Of a DNA stretch of 64,000 nt, positions 17,801 to 24,961 are shown piece by piece; position 1 is the first letter of the stretch, and the number at the start of each line of letters is the position of its first letter. The translations under genes were made by a program, and so were the position numbers. The notes under the pieces were generated by a model. The model ran no database searches, was not told the DNA's origin, and saw only the letters and a program-made list of their open reading frames with translations. Source of the stretch: Methylonatrum sp040877625 (GTDB lineage Bacteria; Pseudomonadota; Gammaproteobacteria; Nitrococcales; Aquisalimonadaceae); contig JBBDNK010000024.1 of assembly GCA_040877625.1 (NCBI GenBank), positions 1 through 64,000 on the forward strand, in the 5' to 3' direction.

Positions 17801-18862
17801 GGCAATGCCGAGCTGCTCTGTGAACAACTTGCCGACCGCCAGCAGCTGCGCCTGCTGGCGGAGATGACCGCCACCGCGGCACAACGCGGCGCCGAGCTCA
17901 CCAACCGCCTGCTGGCCTTTGCCCGTCGACAGGCACTGGAACCCCGGTTCATCGATATCAATCGGTTGATTTCCGGAATGGAAAATCTGCTGCGCCGTAC
18001 GCTCACGGAGGATATCGATATCAAAATCGTCCGCGCGGACGGGCTATGGCGTGTCGAGGTCGACCCCGGCCAGCTGGAAATGGCAATGCTCAACCTTGCC
18101 CTCAATGGCCGGGATGCCATGCCGGAGGGCGGCCATCTCACCGTTGAGACAGCCAACGCCATGCTCGATAGCGAATACGCCGCAAATCACGTGGACGTCC
18201 TACCCGGACCGTACGCGATGGTCTCCGTATCCGACACCGGGCTGGGGATGACGCCGGACGTGGCCAAACGGGCCTTCGAGCCGTTTTTCACCACCAAGCA
18301 GTTGGGCCAGGGCAGCGGACTTGGGCTGAGCATGGTCTACGGCTTCGTGAAGCAGTCCGGCGGCCACGCCATGATCTATTCCGAACCAGGTCTGGGCACG
18401 ACCATCAGGCTGTACTTCCCTCGGGTCAGAACAAACGGCGAAGACATCTACGAGAAACCCCTGGCAAGTACAGTCATCGGCGGCAATGAACACATCCTGG
18501 TCGTGGAAGACGACAACCTGGTACGCGACCACGTCACAGGGCTGCTCCGCAGCCTTGGTTATCGGATAACCGCGGCCGCTTCGGGCCCGGATGCACTGGA
18601 CGTGCTCCAGCAGACGCCCGATATCGATCTGCTGTTCACCGACGTGGTGATGCCGGGCGGCATGAACGGCGGGCAGCTGGCGGAGCTCGCGCGGAATACG
18701 CGCCCCGGACTGAAGGTGCTGTTCACCTCGGGGTATACCGAAAACGCCATCGTCCATCATGGACGCCTCGATCGTGGCGTTCATCTGCTCGGCAAGCCTT
18801 ACCGCCGCCAGGAACTTGCCGCCAAGGTTCGAAAGGTGCTGGATGAGAGAAGCGACGCGTAG
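14885..18862 (+). CDS. Multi-PAS hybrid sensor histidine kinase with C-terminal receiver
   Basis: A 1,325-aa cytoplasmic sensor with no membrane segment. At least six PAS-type domains fill residues 1 to about 940, including LFENHPDPMWIYD, LFEAVPGKFLVLHPEN, LGIWKLNIETDSLFW, TLENMSDAFFLLD, YVNDAFTRITGYSREE (of the photosensory or redox PAS type) and IWDWDLVNGSVWW. The dimerisation domain has H962 in TGGVAHDFNNLLTVI. The ATPase domain shows NLALNGRDAMPEGG and SDTGLGMTPD. A receiver ends the protein with D1253 in LLFTDVVMPGGMNGG. The H-box is of the class that passes phosphate to its own receiver. It stands alone; inputs may be redox, flavin or ligand signals. Confidence 0.93.
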   Translation: MNLDLSSEVLFENHPDPMWIYDLDSLRFLAVNDAAINRYGYARHEFLAMTSKEIRPEEEIPRLLKLVREVTAGLDQAGIWRHRLKSGELIYVDIRAHTMTYQGRNAALVSARDVTRLVELEQEKSILLAQEQESRRKAEAAAQHFQGLFEAVPGKFLVLHPENYVITAVSDAYLDATMTRRDDIKGRRLFDVFPDDPEEPDADGEHNLRASLERVKATGVADVMAVQRYPIPRPENAGGGFDERFWSPVNTPIKGPDGGIAYIIHRAEDVTDFVRGNSEGKISTQALTDLEDRDTYLGLDILLRSQELQAANNRLLEQDANLRTAQRLLGLGIWKLNIETDSLFWSDNVYTMYGLGQDAGAINFTTYVALVHPEDREGMLAHFADYAASPTPHLEFQHRVLRPDGRVIHVRGVGELTENQADRILTGVIQDISSDVEASARLAEATSLQRIAGHAARLGGWRVDLAAGIVQWSEETAAIHEVTDTHRHSLDEALQFYPPEYRDRIRDLFTACAEQGEPFDEVLQLLTGKGRRVWVRAIGEAEFDHGGRICAVRGAFQEINDLVETRERSEALSRRLHQTLENMSDAFFLLDETFCFAYLNHQAERLLQRNRDDLLGQHVWAEFPEAVKIEFKAQYEQAVDSGESVHFTSYFPPLETWFHVDAYPGAEGLAVYFQDVSKEIEREQQLRLLETAVARQNDILLITDADSIDNPDGPKIVYVNDAFTRITGYSREEAIGRTPRILQGANTQHAELARIRGALESWQPVRSELINYTKGGEEIWLEMDITSLIDDAGRHTHFVAVERNITGRKKAEQAASINEQRFQLLSRATNDVIWDWDLVNGSVWWNEGLYTLFGYRPDEMEPGAASWTNRIHPEDKDTVLASIQAIIDGNGSTWEHEYRFMHASGKPLAVIDRGFVIRDETGKALRMLGSMLDDTERREMADRLRESQKLEAVGQLTGGVAHDFNNLLTVILGNAELLCEQLADRQQLRLLAEMTATAAQRGAELTNRLLAFARRQALEPRFIDINRLISGMENLLRRTLTEDIDIKIVRADGLWRVEVDPGQLEMAMLNLALNGRDAMPEGGHLTVETANAMLDSEYAANHVDVLPGPYAMVSVSDTGLGMTPDVAKRAFEPFFTTKQLGQGSGLGLSMVYGFVKQSGGHAMIYSEPGLGTTIRLYFPRVRTNGEDIYEKPLASTVIGGNEHILVVEDDNLVRDHVTGLLRSLGYRITAAASGPDALDVLQQTPDIDLLFTDVVMPGGMNGGQLAELARNTRPGLKVLFTSGYTENAIVHHGRLDRGVHLLGKPYRRQELAAKVRKVLDERSDA

Positions 18863-18917
18863 GCGTACGGCCCGAAGTCTGTTGCGGTTACCGCACGCCT
18901 GCCGTCTCGTCGACGCG

Positions 18918-19814
18918 TTAAATCGCTTCCCGCTCAGGGGTGCGCTCGTCCACGGTATGCTCCAGAACGTAGCGCGCAAACTCCTTCAGCGCCGGCGTCC
19001 AGCCACTGCGCTCGGGTGCGATGAAGAAGGTCGGGACGGTGGCGATATCCGTGGGCAGCGGCAGCCCGTAAACCCGGAAACGGGATTGCTGCGAGGCGAC
19101 CACGGCCTCCGGCAGGACCGTAAACCCCATCCCGGCGACAACGCAACCAAGGATGGCGTCGAGCGTCCCGAACTCGAATATGCGAACCGGAGGCACGCCG
19201 TACTCCGCCAGGTAGAGTTCGATGCGCTGTCGATAGGTACAGCCCTGGCGAAAGCCCAGAAAAGCGGTCCGCAGCAAGACATCGGGCGGAGGCAGTGCAG
19301 TCAGCGGCTGCGCCGAGACCAGCACCAGCCGCTCGCGGAAGACTTCGATCCGCTCCAGGCCGGCCGCCGGTACATCTCCCGCGACGAAGGCACCGTCCAC
19401 CAGCCCCGTCGACACACGCTGAATGAGTTCGGCGGTCGTTCCCGTGCAGAGATTCAGGTTTACGTCCGGGAATGCCGCATGAAACCCGGCAAGCACAGCC
19501 GGCAAGCGCACGGCGGCCGTGGTCTCGAGGGACCCGATCCGAAGCAGCCCGGCGGGGGCATCACCGAACCGCAGTCCCTGAATGGCTTCATCGTGAAGAT
19601 CAAGCATGCGCTGCGCATACGTCAGCAGCAAACGCCCCGAAGGCGTGAGGTGTATGCCGCCATGCCGCACAAACAGACTGAGGCCGAGCTCGTCCTCAAG
19701 CTTCTTGACGTGCGCGGTGACATTGGATTGCACCGTACAGGCTTCCTCCGCCGCCGCGACAAAACTGCCAGTCCGCGCGGCCGTGGCGAACAGCCGCAGA
19801 GATTTCAGCTGCAT
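18918..19814 (-). CDS. LysR-family transcriptional regulator
   Basis: A 298-aa regulator with an N-terminal winged helix (LRLFATAARTGSFVAAAEEACTVQSNVTAHVKKLEDELG, residues about 5-45) and a C-terminal substrate-binding-like effector domain. The length is normal. It is divergent from the MFS/GST operon at 19956-23697 and most likely controls it and itself. It converges with the kinase gene, 55 bp away. Confidence 0.92.
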   Translation of the reverse strand: MQLKSLRLFATAARTGSFVAAAEEACTVQSNVTAHVKKLEDELGLSLFVRHGGIHLTPSGRLLLTYAQRMLDLHDEAIQGLRFGDAPAGLLRIGSLETTAAVRLPAVLAGFHAAFPDVNLNLCTGTTAELIQRVSTGLVDGAFVAGDVPAAGLERIEVFRERLVLVSAQPLTALPPPDVLLRTAFLGFRQGCTYRQRIELYLAEYGVPPVRIFEFGTLDAILGCVVAGMGFTVLPEAVVASQQSRFRVYGLPLPTDIATVPTFFIAPERSGWTPALKEFARYVLEHTVDERTPEREAI

Positions 19815-19843
19815 GTCCGTGTCCTCGACTGTAAATGCTTTAC

Positions 19844-19862
19844 CTATCTCATTTTGAGATAG
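19844..19862. promoter_or_regulatory. Candidate LysR operator
   Basis: A perfect 8-bp inverted repeat, CTATCTCA-TTT-TGAGATAG, lies 30-48 bp upstream of the LysR start in the divergent intergenic region. LysR proteins bind short palindromes of this kind (T-N11-A). Assignment is by position. Confidence 0.55.
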
Positions 19863-19955
19863 TGAGGTTCACTATAAATCGTCACATGAAAATCCGGAAG
19901 GCAGTATTGTCTTGCCATGCCCTCCTCGCCGAGGCTTGACCGAACGGGAGCACCC

Positions 19956-21170
19956 ATGCATTCAGTCGCGAAGATATCCGGCGTTTCCGCCGGCGTCGCC
20001 GGCGCCGCCGCCACCTTTGTGGGCGTGGGGCTGGGGCGCTTTGCCTACACCCCCATTATCCCGGCCATGGTGGGGGCGGGATGGTTCACCGCGCCCGAGG
20101 CCGCATACCTCGGTGCGGCCAATCTGCTCGGCTACTTCATCGGCGCCGTGGCAGCGGACCGGTTGGCTCACCGGTTCGGCGCCATGCAGGTCATTCTCGC
20201 CGCGTTCGTTGTCGTTACGGCCAGCTTGTTCATGTGCGCCTGGCCGAGTCCGTATCACTGGTTCGCGGGCTGGCGGCTGGCCGCCGGAATCGGCGGCGGC
20301 GTACTCATGGTGGTCGGCGGTTCCACGGCCATCACCGCGGTTCCGGCGGAACAGCGGGCGCGGGTGGGGTCGTTCGTGTTCACCGGCGTCGGGCTGGGCA
20401 TACTGGTCTCGGCAGTAGCCGTACCCGCGCTGTTGCGCACGGGTCTGTCGGCCACCTGGCTCGGCATTGCCGCCGTGGCGACCCTGATCACCATCTGCGT
20501 ATGGCGGCGCTGGATTCATGTGGGCCGCCATATGGCGGCATCCTCGACGGCGCGGGAACAAGGCGGGTCCCCCGCACCGGCACTCGGTCTGGCCGTGGCG
20601 TTGACGCTGGGCGCCTATGCGCTGGAAGCGATCGGCTTCATTCCCCACACCATCTTCTGGGTCGACTATCTGGCTCGGGAACTGGGCCGGGGCATGGACG
20701 TCGCCAGCATCTACTGGGCAGTGTTCGGGATCGGCGCGACCGCCGGGGCGCTGCTGTCCGGCGAGCTCGCCCGACACATCGGCTGGCAGCGTGGCTTCAT
20801 GACCGCACTCTTGCTGAAAGCCGCGGCCGTGGCCCTGCCGTTGCTTAGCGCATCGTGGTTAGCGCTCGGGCTGTCGTCCTTTATTGTCGGCGCCCTTGTA
20901 CCCGGCATGGTGGTTTTTGCCTCCGGGCGCCTATCCGAACTGGTCGGGCCCTCCGCCCACCGCCGCGTGTGGGGGTACGCCACCGCCGCATTCGCCACGG
21001 CGCAGGCGTTGGCCGGATACGGCTTTGCCGGCCTGTTCAGCCTGACCGGCAGCTACAGCATGCATTTTGCAATCGGCGCCGCGGCACTTGCCGTGGGTGC
21101 GGTGCTGGTGGCCGCCCCGCGAGGCTCAAACCGGCTCTTGACACGACATCCCGCACAAACAAAGGAGTAA
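19956..21170 (+). CDS. MFS transporter, YbfB/YjiJ family
   Basis: A 404-aa, 12-helix transporter. The start at 19956 (MHSVAKISG) has GGGAG about 7 bp upstream; an ATG at 19917 is in frame but lacks a site. The VGLGRFAYTPIIPAMVGAGW opening and GYFIGAVAADRLAHRFG loop match the YbfB/YjiJ branch, whose substrates are mostly unknown. It is the first gene of a four-gene plus-strand unit (MFS, GST, MFS, HCCA isomerase-like), probably LysR-controlled. Confidence 0.88.
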   Translation: MHSVAKISGVSAGVAGAAATFVGVGLGRFAYTPIIPAMVGAGWFTAPEAAYLGAANLLGYFIGAVAADRLAHRFGAMQVILAAFVVVTASLFMCAWPSPYHWFAGWRLAAGIGGGVLMVVGGSTAITAVPAEQRARVGSFVFTGVGLGILVSAVAVPALLRTGLSATWLGIAAVATLITICVWRRWIHVGRHMAASSTAREQGGSPAPALGLAVALTLGAYALEAIGFIPHTIFWVDYLARELGRGMDVASIYWAVFGIGATAGALLSGELARHIGWQRGFMTALLLKAAAVALPLLSASWLALGLSSFIVGALVPGMVVFASGRLSELVGPSAHRRVWGYATAAFATAQALAGYGFAGLFSLTGSYSMHFAIGAAALAVGAVLVAAPRGSNRLLTRHPAQTKE

Positions 21171-21176
21171 TCCGCC

Positions 21177-21782
21177 ATGCAGCTGTATCTCAACGCCACA
21201 TCCCCGTATGCACGCGTGGCCCGGGTGGCGGCCCTGGAAAAAGGCCTGGAGGAGCGGGTTACCCTGTGCTGGGTAGACCCCTGGGGCGACGACGAGGCCC
21301 TCATCGGCGCGAATCCGGTCGGCCGGGTTCCCGCGCTCCGGACCGATGACGATGATTGCGTAAGCGAGTCCCTGCTCATCGCACAGGTATTCGACAAGCT
21401 CGGTACCGGTGCACCGCTGCTGCCGGCGAATCGGCTGACGGCGGTGCTGAGCCTCGCCGGCCTGGGCCAGGGCCTGACGGATGCTGCGTTCGGCCTGGTC
21501 ATCGGGCGCAAGCTCGGCTCGGCGGCGGAGAAGGACGGCATACTCATGGCCCGGCGCCATCACGCAATCGAGCGAACACTGACCGTGCTGGGGGGCGACA
21601 GGATATCCGGTGCGCTGTCCGCGGCGGCGCCGACGCTTGGCGATATCGTCGTGGGAGTCGCACTCGCCTACCTGGAGTTCCGTCTACCCGAGTACCAATG
21701 GCGGCGACAGAGCGATATCCTCGTCGGGTTCTACGATGAACTGGCTGCGCGGAAGAGCTTTGCCGCCACGGCATTTTCGTAA
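21177..21782 (+). CDS. Glutathione S-transferase family protein
   Basis: A 201-aa protein with a thioredoxin-like N domain (MQLYLNATSPYARVARVAAL, NPVGRVPALRTDDDDCVSESLLI) and an all-helical C domain. The cis-proline is in GRVPAL and the glutathione gamma-glutamyl contact is in SES. It starts 6 bp after the upstream MFS gene with AAGGAG before it. Such enzymes conjugate or isomerise electrophiles with glutathione. The neighbouring HCCA-isomerase-like gene suggests glutathione-dependent aromatic catabolism or detoxification. Confidence 0.88.
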   Translation: MQLYLNATSPYARVARVAALEKGLEERVTLCWVDPWGDDEALIGANPVGRVPALRTDDDDCVSESLLIAQVFDKLGTGAPLLPANRLTAVLSLAGLGQGLTDAAFGLVIGRKLGSAAEKDGILMARRHHAIERTLTVLGGDRISGALSAAAPTLGDIVVGVALAYLEFRLPEYQWRRQSDILVGFYDELAARKSFAATAFS

Positions 21783-21798
21783 CGCGTCAGGAAGAATA

Positions 21799-21846
21799 AT
21801 GAAAACAAAACCGGCGGCACGGGCATGGGCGCGGCCGCGTGAATAA
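21799..21846 (+). CDS. Possible 15-aa leader peptide before the second MFS gene
   Basis: The ATG at 21799 follows a good AGGAAG site and encodes MKTKPAARAWARPRE before a TAA at 21844-21846. It overlaps the GTG used for the next gene by 8 bp in another frame. It could couple translation of the transporter. Alternatively, a single-base indel hides a longer N-terminus for that transporter. Confidence 0.35.
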   Translation: MKTKPAARAWARPRE

Positions 21847-23074
21847 ATCAGTGTCTTCCCAGGTTTCAATCAAGCCCTGGATGGTGCTCGGATTCGGCGC
21901 GATCGTGGTGTTTCTTGCGCTGGGTATGCGCCATGCCTTCGGGCTGTTCCTGGACCCGATAACCCGCGACGTCGAGGGCATCAGCCGGGAAGCGTTCGGC
22001 TTTGCCCTCGCCCTGCAGAATCTGCTGTGGGGTCTGGCTCAGCCATTCGCAGGTATCATTGCCGATCGCTGGGGAAGCGCGCGCGTCATTTTTGTTTGCG
22101 GCGCCCTGTACGCCGCCGGGCTGGCGCTGGCGTCACAGGCGACCGGGCCAATGGACTTGAACCTGTCCATGGGTGTGCTGATCGGCCTGGGCTTGAGTGG
22201 CACATCCTACGCCGTGGTGCTTGGCGCCATCGGGCGCCGCTTTCCGCCGCATCGACGCTCAACCGCGCTCGGTCTTGCCTCTGTCGGCGGTTCGATCGGC
22301 ATGTTCTGTTCGGTTCCGCTGACCATGGGGCTCACCGCCTCGCTGGGCTGGACCGGGGCCCTGCTCGTCCTCGCCGGCATCGCACTGACCATGTGCCTGG
22401 CCGCGCCGCAATTGGCCGGCAACGCCAACGTTGTCAGCGTCGACACGACGCAACTGTCGCTTGGCGAGGCGCTGAACCAGGCACTAAAGCATCGCGGTTT
22501 TCTGTTGCTGGTCACCGGCTTCTTCGTCTGCGGCTTTCAGCTCGCGTTCATCGTCACGCATCTTCCGGCTTTCCTGCTCGACCGCGCACTGGAGCCCTGG
22601 GCGGGTGGTCTTGCCCTGTCGGTCATCGGCGCCGCAAACATCGTCGGCACCGTTGTATGCGGTGCGCTTGGCGATCGCTTCAGCAAGAAGAAGCTGCTGG
22701 CGGGCATGTATCTGATCCGCGCCATGGCCGTTACGCTGTTTCTGCTTCTACCGGTCACCGTGATCAGCACCATCTGGTTCAGTGTGGTCATGGGGCTCAC
22801 ATGGTTGGGGACCGTACCACTGACCACCGGCATTGTGGCGCAGGTGTTCGGCCCTCGTTACCTGTCGACACTGGTTGGCATCGTATTTCTGCTGCACCAG
22901 ACAGGCAGCTTCATGGGCGCATGGCTAGGGGGTTACGTGTTTGCGCTAACCGGTTCCTATGACCTGGTGTGGTGGCTGGGGGCGGCGCTGGCGGTAGCCG
23001 CGGCCGTGCTGCACTGGCCCATCGACGAACAGCCGATCCAGGCTGTGCCATTAACTCCCGTGGAGGAGCAATGA
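21839..23074 (+). CDS. MFS transporter, monocarboxylate/oxalate-formate antiporter-like
   Basis: A 411-aa, 12-helix transporter. The opening WMVLGFGAIVVFLALGMRHAFGLFLDPI and the LGRRFPPHRRSTALGLASVGGSIG-type loop (here IGRRFPPHRRSTALG) are typical of this MFS branch, which moves organic anions. The GTG at 21839 has no clear ribosome site. Translation may instead be coupled to the short frame at 21799-21846, or start at ATG 21881. It overlaps the next gene by ATGA. Confidence 0.88.
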   Translation: MNKSVSSQVSIKPWMVLGFGAIVVFLALGMRHAFGLFLDPITRDVEGISREAFGFALALQNLLWGLAQPFAGIIADRWGSARVIFVCGALYAAGLALASQATGPMDLNLSMGVLIGLGLSGTSYAVVLGAIGRRFPPHRRSTALGLASVGGSIGMFCSVPLTMGLTASLGWTGALLVLAGIALTMCLAAPQLAGNANVVSVDTTQLSLGEALNQALKHRGFLLLVTGFFVCGFQLAFIVTHLPAFLLDRALEPWAGGLALSVIGAANIVGTVVCGALGDRFSKKKLLAGMYLIRAMAVTLFLLLPVTVISTIWFSVVMGLTWLGTVPLTTGIVAQVFGPRYLSTLVGIVFLLHQTGSFMGAWLGGYVFALTGSYDLVWWLGAALAVAAAVLHWPIDEQPIQAVPLTPVEEQ

Positions 23075-23697
23075 ACCGGGAATCGCGGCAGTCGCCGACA
23101 AACCCGCGCGAGATCGAATTCTGGTTTGAGTTCGGCAGCACGTACAGCTATCTGAGCGTGATGCGGATCGAGACCATGGCGGCCGAACGCGACGTGACCA
23201 TCGCCTGGAAACCATTCCTGCTCGGGCCGATCTTCAGATCACTTGGCTGGGACGGTTCTCCGTTTGCCACGCAGAAGGCCAAAGGCGACTACATGTGGCG
23301 GGATATGGCCCGTCAATGCCGCAGGTACGGCCTACCCTGGAAGCGCCCAGGGACGTTTCCGCGCAGCGCGCTGCTGCCGATGCGCGTTGCGCTAATTGGC
23401 ACCGCGCAGCCGTGGATGGGACAATACTGCAGGCAGATCATGCTGCTCAATTTCGCCGATGATCGCGATATCAACCATCCCAAAACGGTGGCGGACGTGC
23501 TCGCGCGGCTAGCGCTTCCGGCGGCTGAGATCATCTCCGAAGCCCAGGCTGACAGCAACAAGCTGCGCCTGCGCGAACAGACGGCGGCGGCAGAGGCTAA
23601 AGGAATTTTCGGCGCACCGACATTTTTTGTCGGCAATGAGATGTTCTGGGGCAACGATCGGCTCGAGGAGGCACTGGCTTTTGCCGCCGCGGGATAA
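23071..23697 (+). CDS. DsbA-family / 2-hydroxychromene-2-carboxylate isomerase-like protein
   Basis: A 208-aa protein starting at the ATG that overlaps the MFS stop (ATGA), with GGAGGAG upstream. The opening IEFWFEFGSTYSYLSVMRIE and the late GIFGAPTFFVGNEMFWGNDRL are hallmarks of the kappa-GST-like HCCA isomerase group, which uses glutathione to isomerise chromene carboxylates in naphthalene-type pathways. The catalytic Ser position is in FGSTYSY. Its coupling to a transporter and a GST supports a glutathione-dependent catabolic or detoxification unit; the substrate is unknown. Confidence 0.88.
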   Translation: MNRESRQSPTNPREIEFWFEFGSTYSYLSVMRIETMAAERDVTIAWKPFLLGPIFRSLGWDGSPFATQKAKGDYMWRDMARQCRRYGLPWKRPGTFPRSALLPMRVALIGTAQPWMGQYCRQIMLLNFADDRDINHPKTVADVLARLALPAAEIISEAQADSNKLRLREQTAAAEAKGIFGAPTFFVGNEMFWGNDRLEEALAFAAAG

Positions 23698-23702
23698 CAA
23701 AC

Positions 23703-23724
23703 CTAGGGAGACCCTGATCTATTC
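23703..23724 (+). repeat. Solo end of the MITE-like repeat (CTAG + GGAGACCCTGATCTATTC)
   Basis: One of the dispersed single copies of the terminal sequence of the element at 62395-62665. Its last two bases are the first two of the Nudix stop triplet (TCA at 23723-23725 on this strand). The flanking CTAG fits the same YTAR-type target as TTAA at the other copies. Confidence 0.65.
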
Positions 23725-24316
23725 AGCTTGCCGTCACGCACCGGACTGCCTGCGGCCGAGTGCGCTGTGACGCGACCTTCTCCAGCTCGCTCTTGGCCAT
23801 ATACACGGCGGCAATTGCGCGGGCTTCATTGATCTTGCCGGAGTGCACCATTTCGTCGAAATCGCAAAGACGGACTGGAATGACTTCCATGTCCTCGGGC
23901 TCGTCCCCAGGCAGGCTCTGCGCGTAGAGGCCTTCCGCCAGCAGCACCGTGATCTTGTGACTGAGATGACCGGGCGCCAGGGTCAGGACACCGAGTTCGC
24001 GAATGTGATCCGCGGCCAGTCCAACCTCCTCCTGCAGTTCCCGATTGGCGGCTTCGAGATCGGTTTCACCGGGTTCGACCATCCCCGTAGGCAACGTCAA
24101 GGCCCGCTGATCGATCCCGCAAGCGTACTCGCGTATGAGCAGAATACTGTCCGGCGGTTGGACGGCCACGATGATCACTGAACGCGCATCCCACTCAAGC
24201 AGTCGCTCGTAAAGCCGTTCTTCACCATTCGCGAAGCGCAGGCGCACCTGCTCCACCGCGAAGAACTGACTCCTGGCGATGATCTGTGTTTCCAGTATCT
24301 CGGGCTTTTTGCTCAT
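23723..24316 (-). CDS. NudE-like Nudix hydrolase, operon A
   Basis: A 197-aa Nudix protein from the ATG at 24316 (MSKKPEILET); a further in-frame ATG at 24355 would add 13 residues. The Nudix box is complete: GMVEPGETDLEAANRELQEEVG. The N-terminal pattern, with ARSQFFAVEQVRLRFANGEERLYER, and the GDEPEDMEV tail segment follow E. coli NudE, which hydrolyses NADH, ADP-ribose and Ap3A. It is the last gene of operon A, after a flavin reductase. A paralogue closes the set in operon B (48188-48817), so it probably serves nucleotide-cofactor turnover in both; that role is inference. Confidence 0.85.
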   Translation of the reverse strand: MSKKPEILETQIIARSQFFAVEQVRLRFANGEERLYERLLEWDARSVIIVAVQPPDSILLIREYACGIDQRALTLPTGMVEPGETDLEAANRELQEEVGLAADHIRELGVLTLAPGHLSHKITVLLAEGLYAQSLPGDEPEDMEVIPVRLCDFDEMVHSGKINEARAIAAVYMAKSELEKVASQRTRPQAVRCVTAS

Positions 24317-24358
24317 GCACGGCCTCGTAATCGCAGTCTTGCCGAGGCGAGCCATCGT

Positions 24359-24895
24359 TCAGCTCGACTTCAGGAAGTTGCCATTCAGATAGACCAGCGG
24401 TTTGATGCCGCCGTTGGGAAGTACCTGCAGGATCTCCCCGGAGAACACACCGTGGGTGCCATAAACGAACTGCTGCTCAGCGCGAACGATGAGCGTTTCC
24501 ATCGCATCGGTGAGACAGGGCAGCCCTTCCGGCCCGGTGATCCAATCGCCGTGATCAAAACGGTCTCCACCCTTTTCGCCACCGCTGAAAATCTTGCACA
24601 GCGGTGCCTGCTGCTCGCTGAGGATGTTGATTGATGCCAGTCCACGCTGCGTCAGGGGCTCATGAATGGAGGCGCTGCGATTGACGCAGAAAAGCACCGA
24701 TGGCGGGTCCATTGACAGTGACACCACGGAGGTCGCGGCCATGCCGTGCCGTTCGCCATCCAGCTCGGTAGAGATGATCGCGACCGTGCCGGCCATGTCA
24801 CGCATCGCGATCTTGAACGCGGCGCCTGTATCTTCCTCAACGGAATCATTCGCCCGACGCGCTTTCTCCAGCATGGTCATCTCCTCCAGGCTCAT
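24359..24895 (-). CDS. Flavin reductase, HpaC/RutF type
   Basis: A 178-aa flavin reductase-like domain protein. Motifs are the N-terminal FKIAMRDMAGTVAIISTELDG, GMAATSVVSLSMDPPSVLFCVNRSASIHEPL and the late ALIVRAEQQF-like and YGTHGVFSGEI-type segment (here FVYGTHGVFSGEIL). The family reduces FMN or FAD with NAD(P)H and hands free reduced flavin to a partner monooxygenase, here most likely the LLM enzyme at 28202-29371 in the same operon. ATG 24877 is an alternative start six codons in. An AT-rich 66-bp gap separates it from the permease gene, so it may have its own promoter. Confidence 0.88.
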   Translation of the reverse strand: MSLEEMTMLEKARRANDSVEEDTGAAFKIAMRDMAGTVAIISTELDGERHGMAATSVVSLSMDPPSVLFCVNRSASIHEPLTQRGLASINILSEQQAPLCKIFSGGEKGGDRFDHGDWITGPEGLPCLTDAMETLIVRAEQQFVYGTHGVFSGEILQVLPNGGIKPLVYLNGNFLKSS

Positions 24896-24961
24896 GAGGC
24901 GTATCGGTTCACCTCATTAGTAAGTCTACGTATCATATATTGGTATTATTATGTAACACAA
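24896..24961. promoter_or_regulatory. AT-rich internal promoter region of operon A
   Basis: The 66-bp gap upstream of the flavin reductase is strikingly AT-rich and carries GTATTATTATGTAAC. A similar string, ATATTATTATTTACT, lies upstream of the first gene of operon A near 30192. A shared regulator site is possible. Confidence 0.35.
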
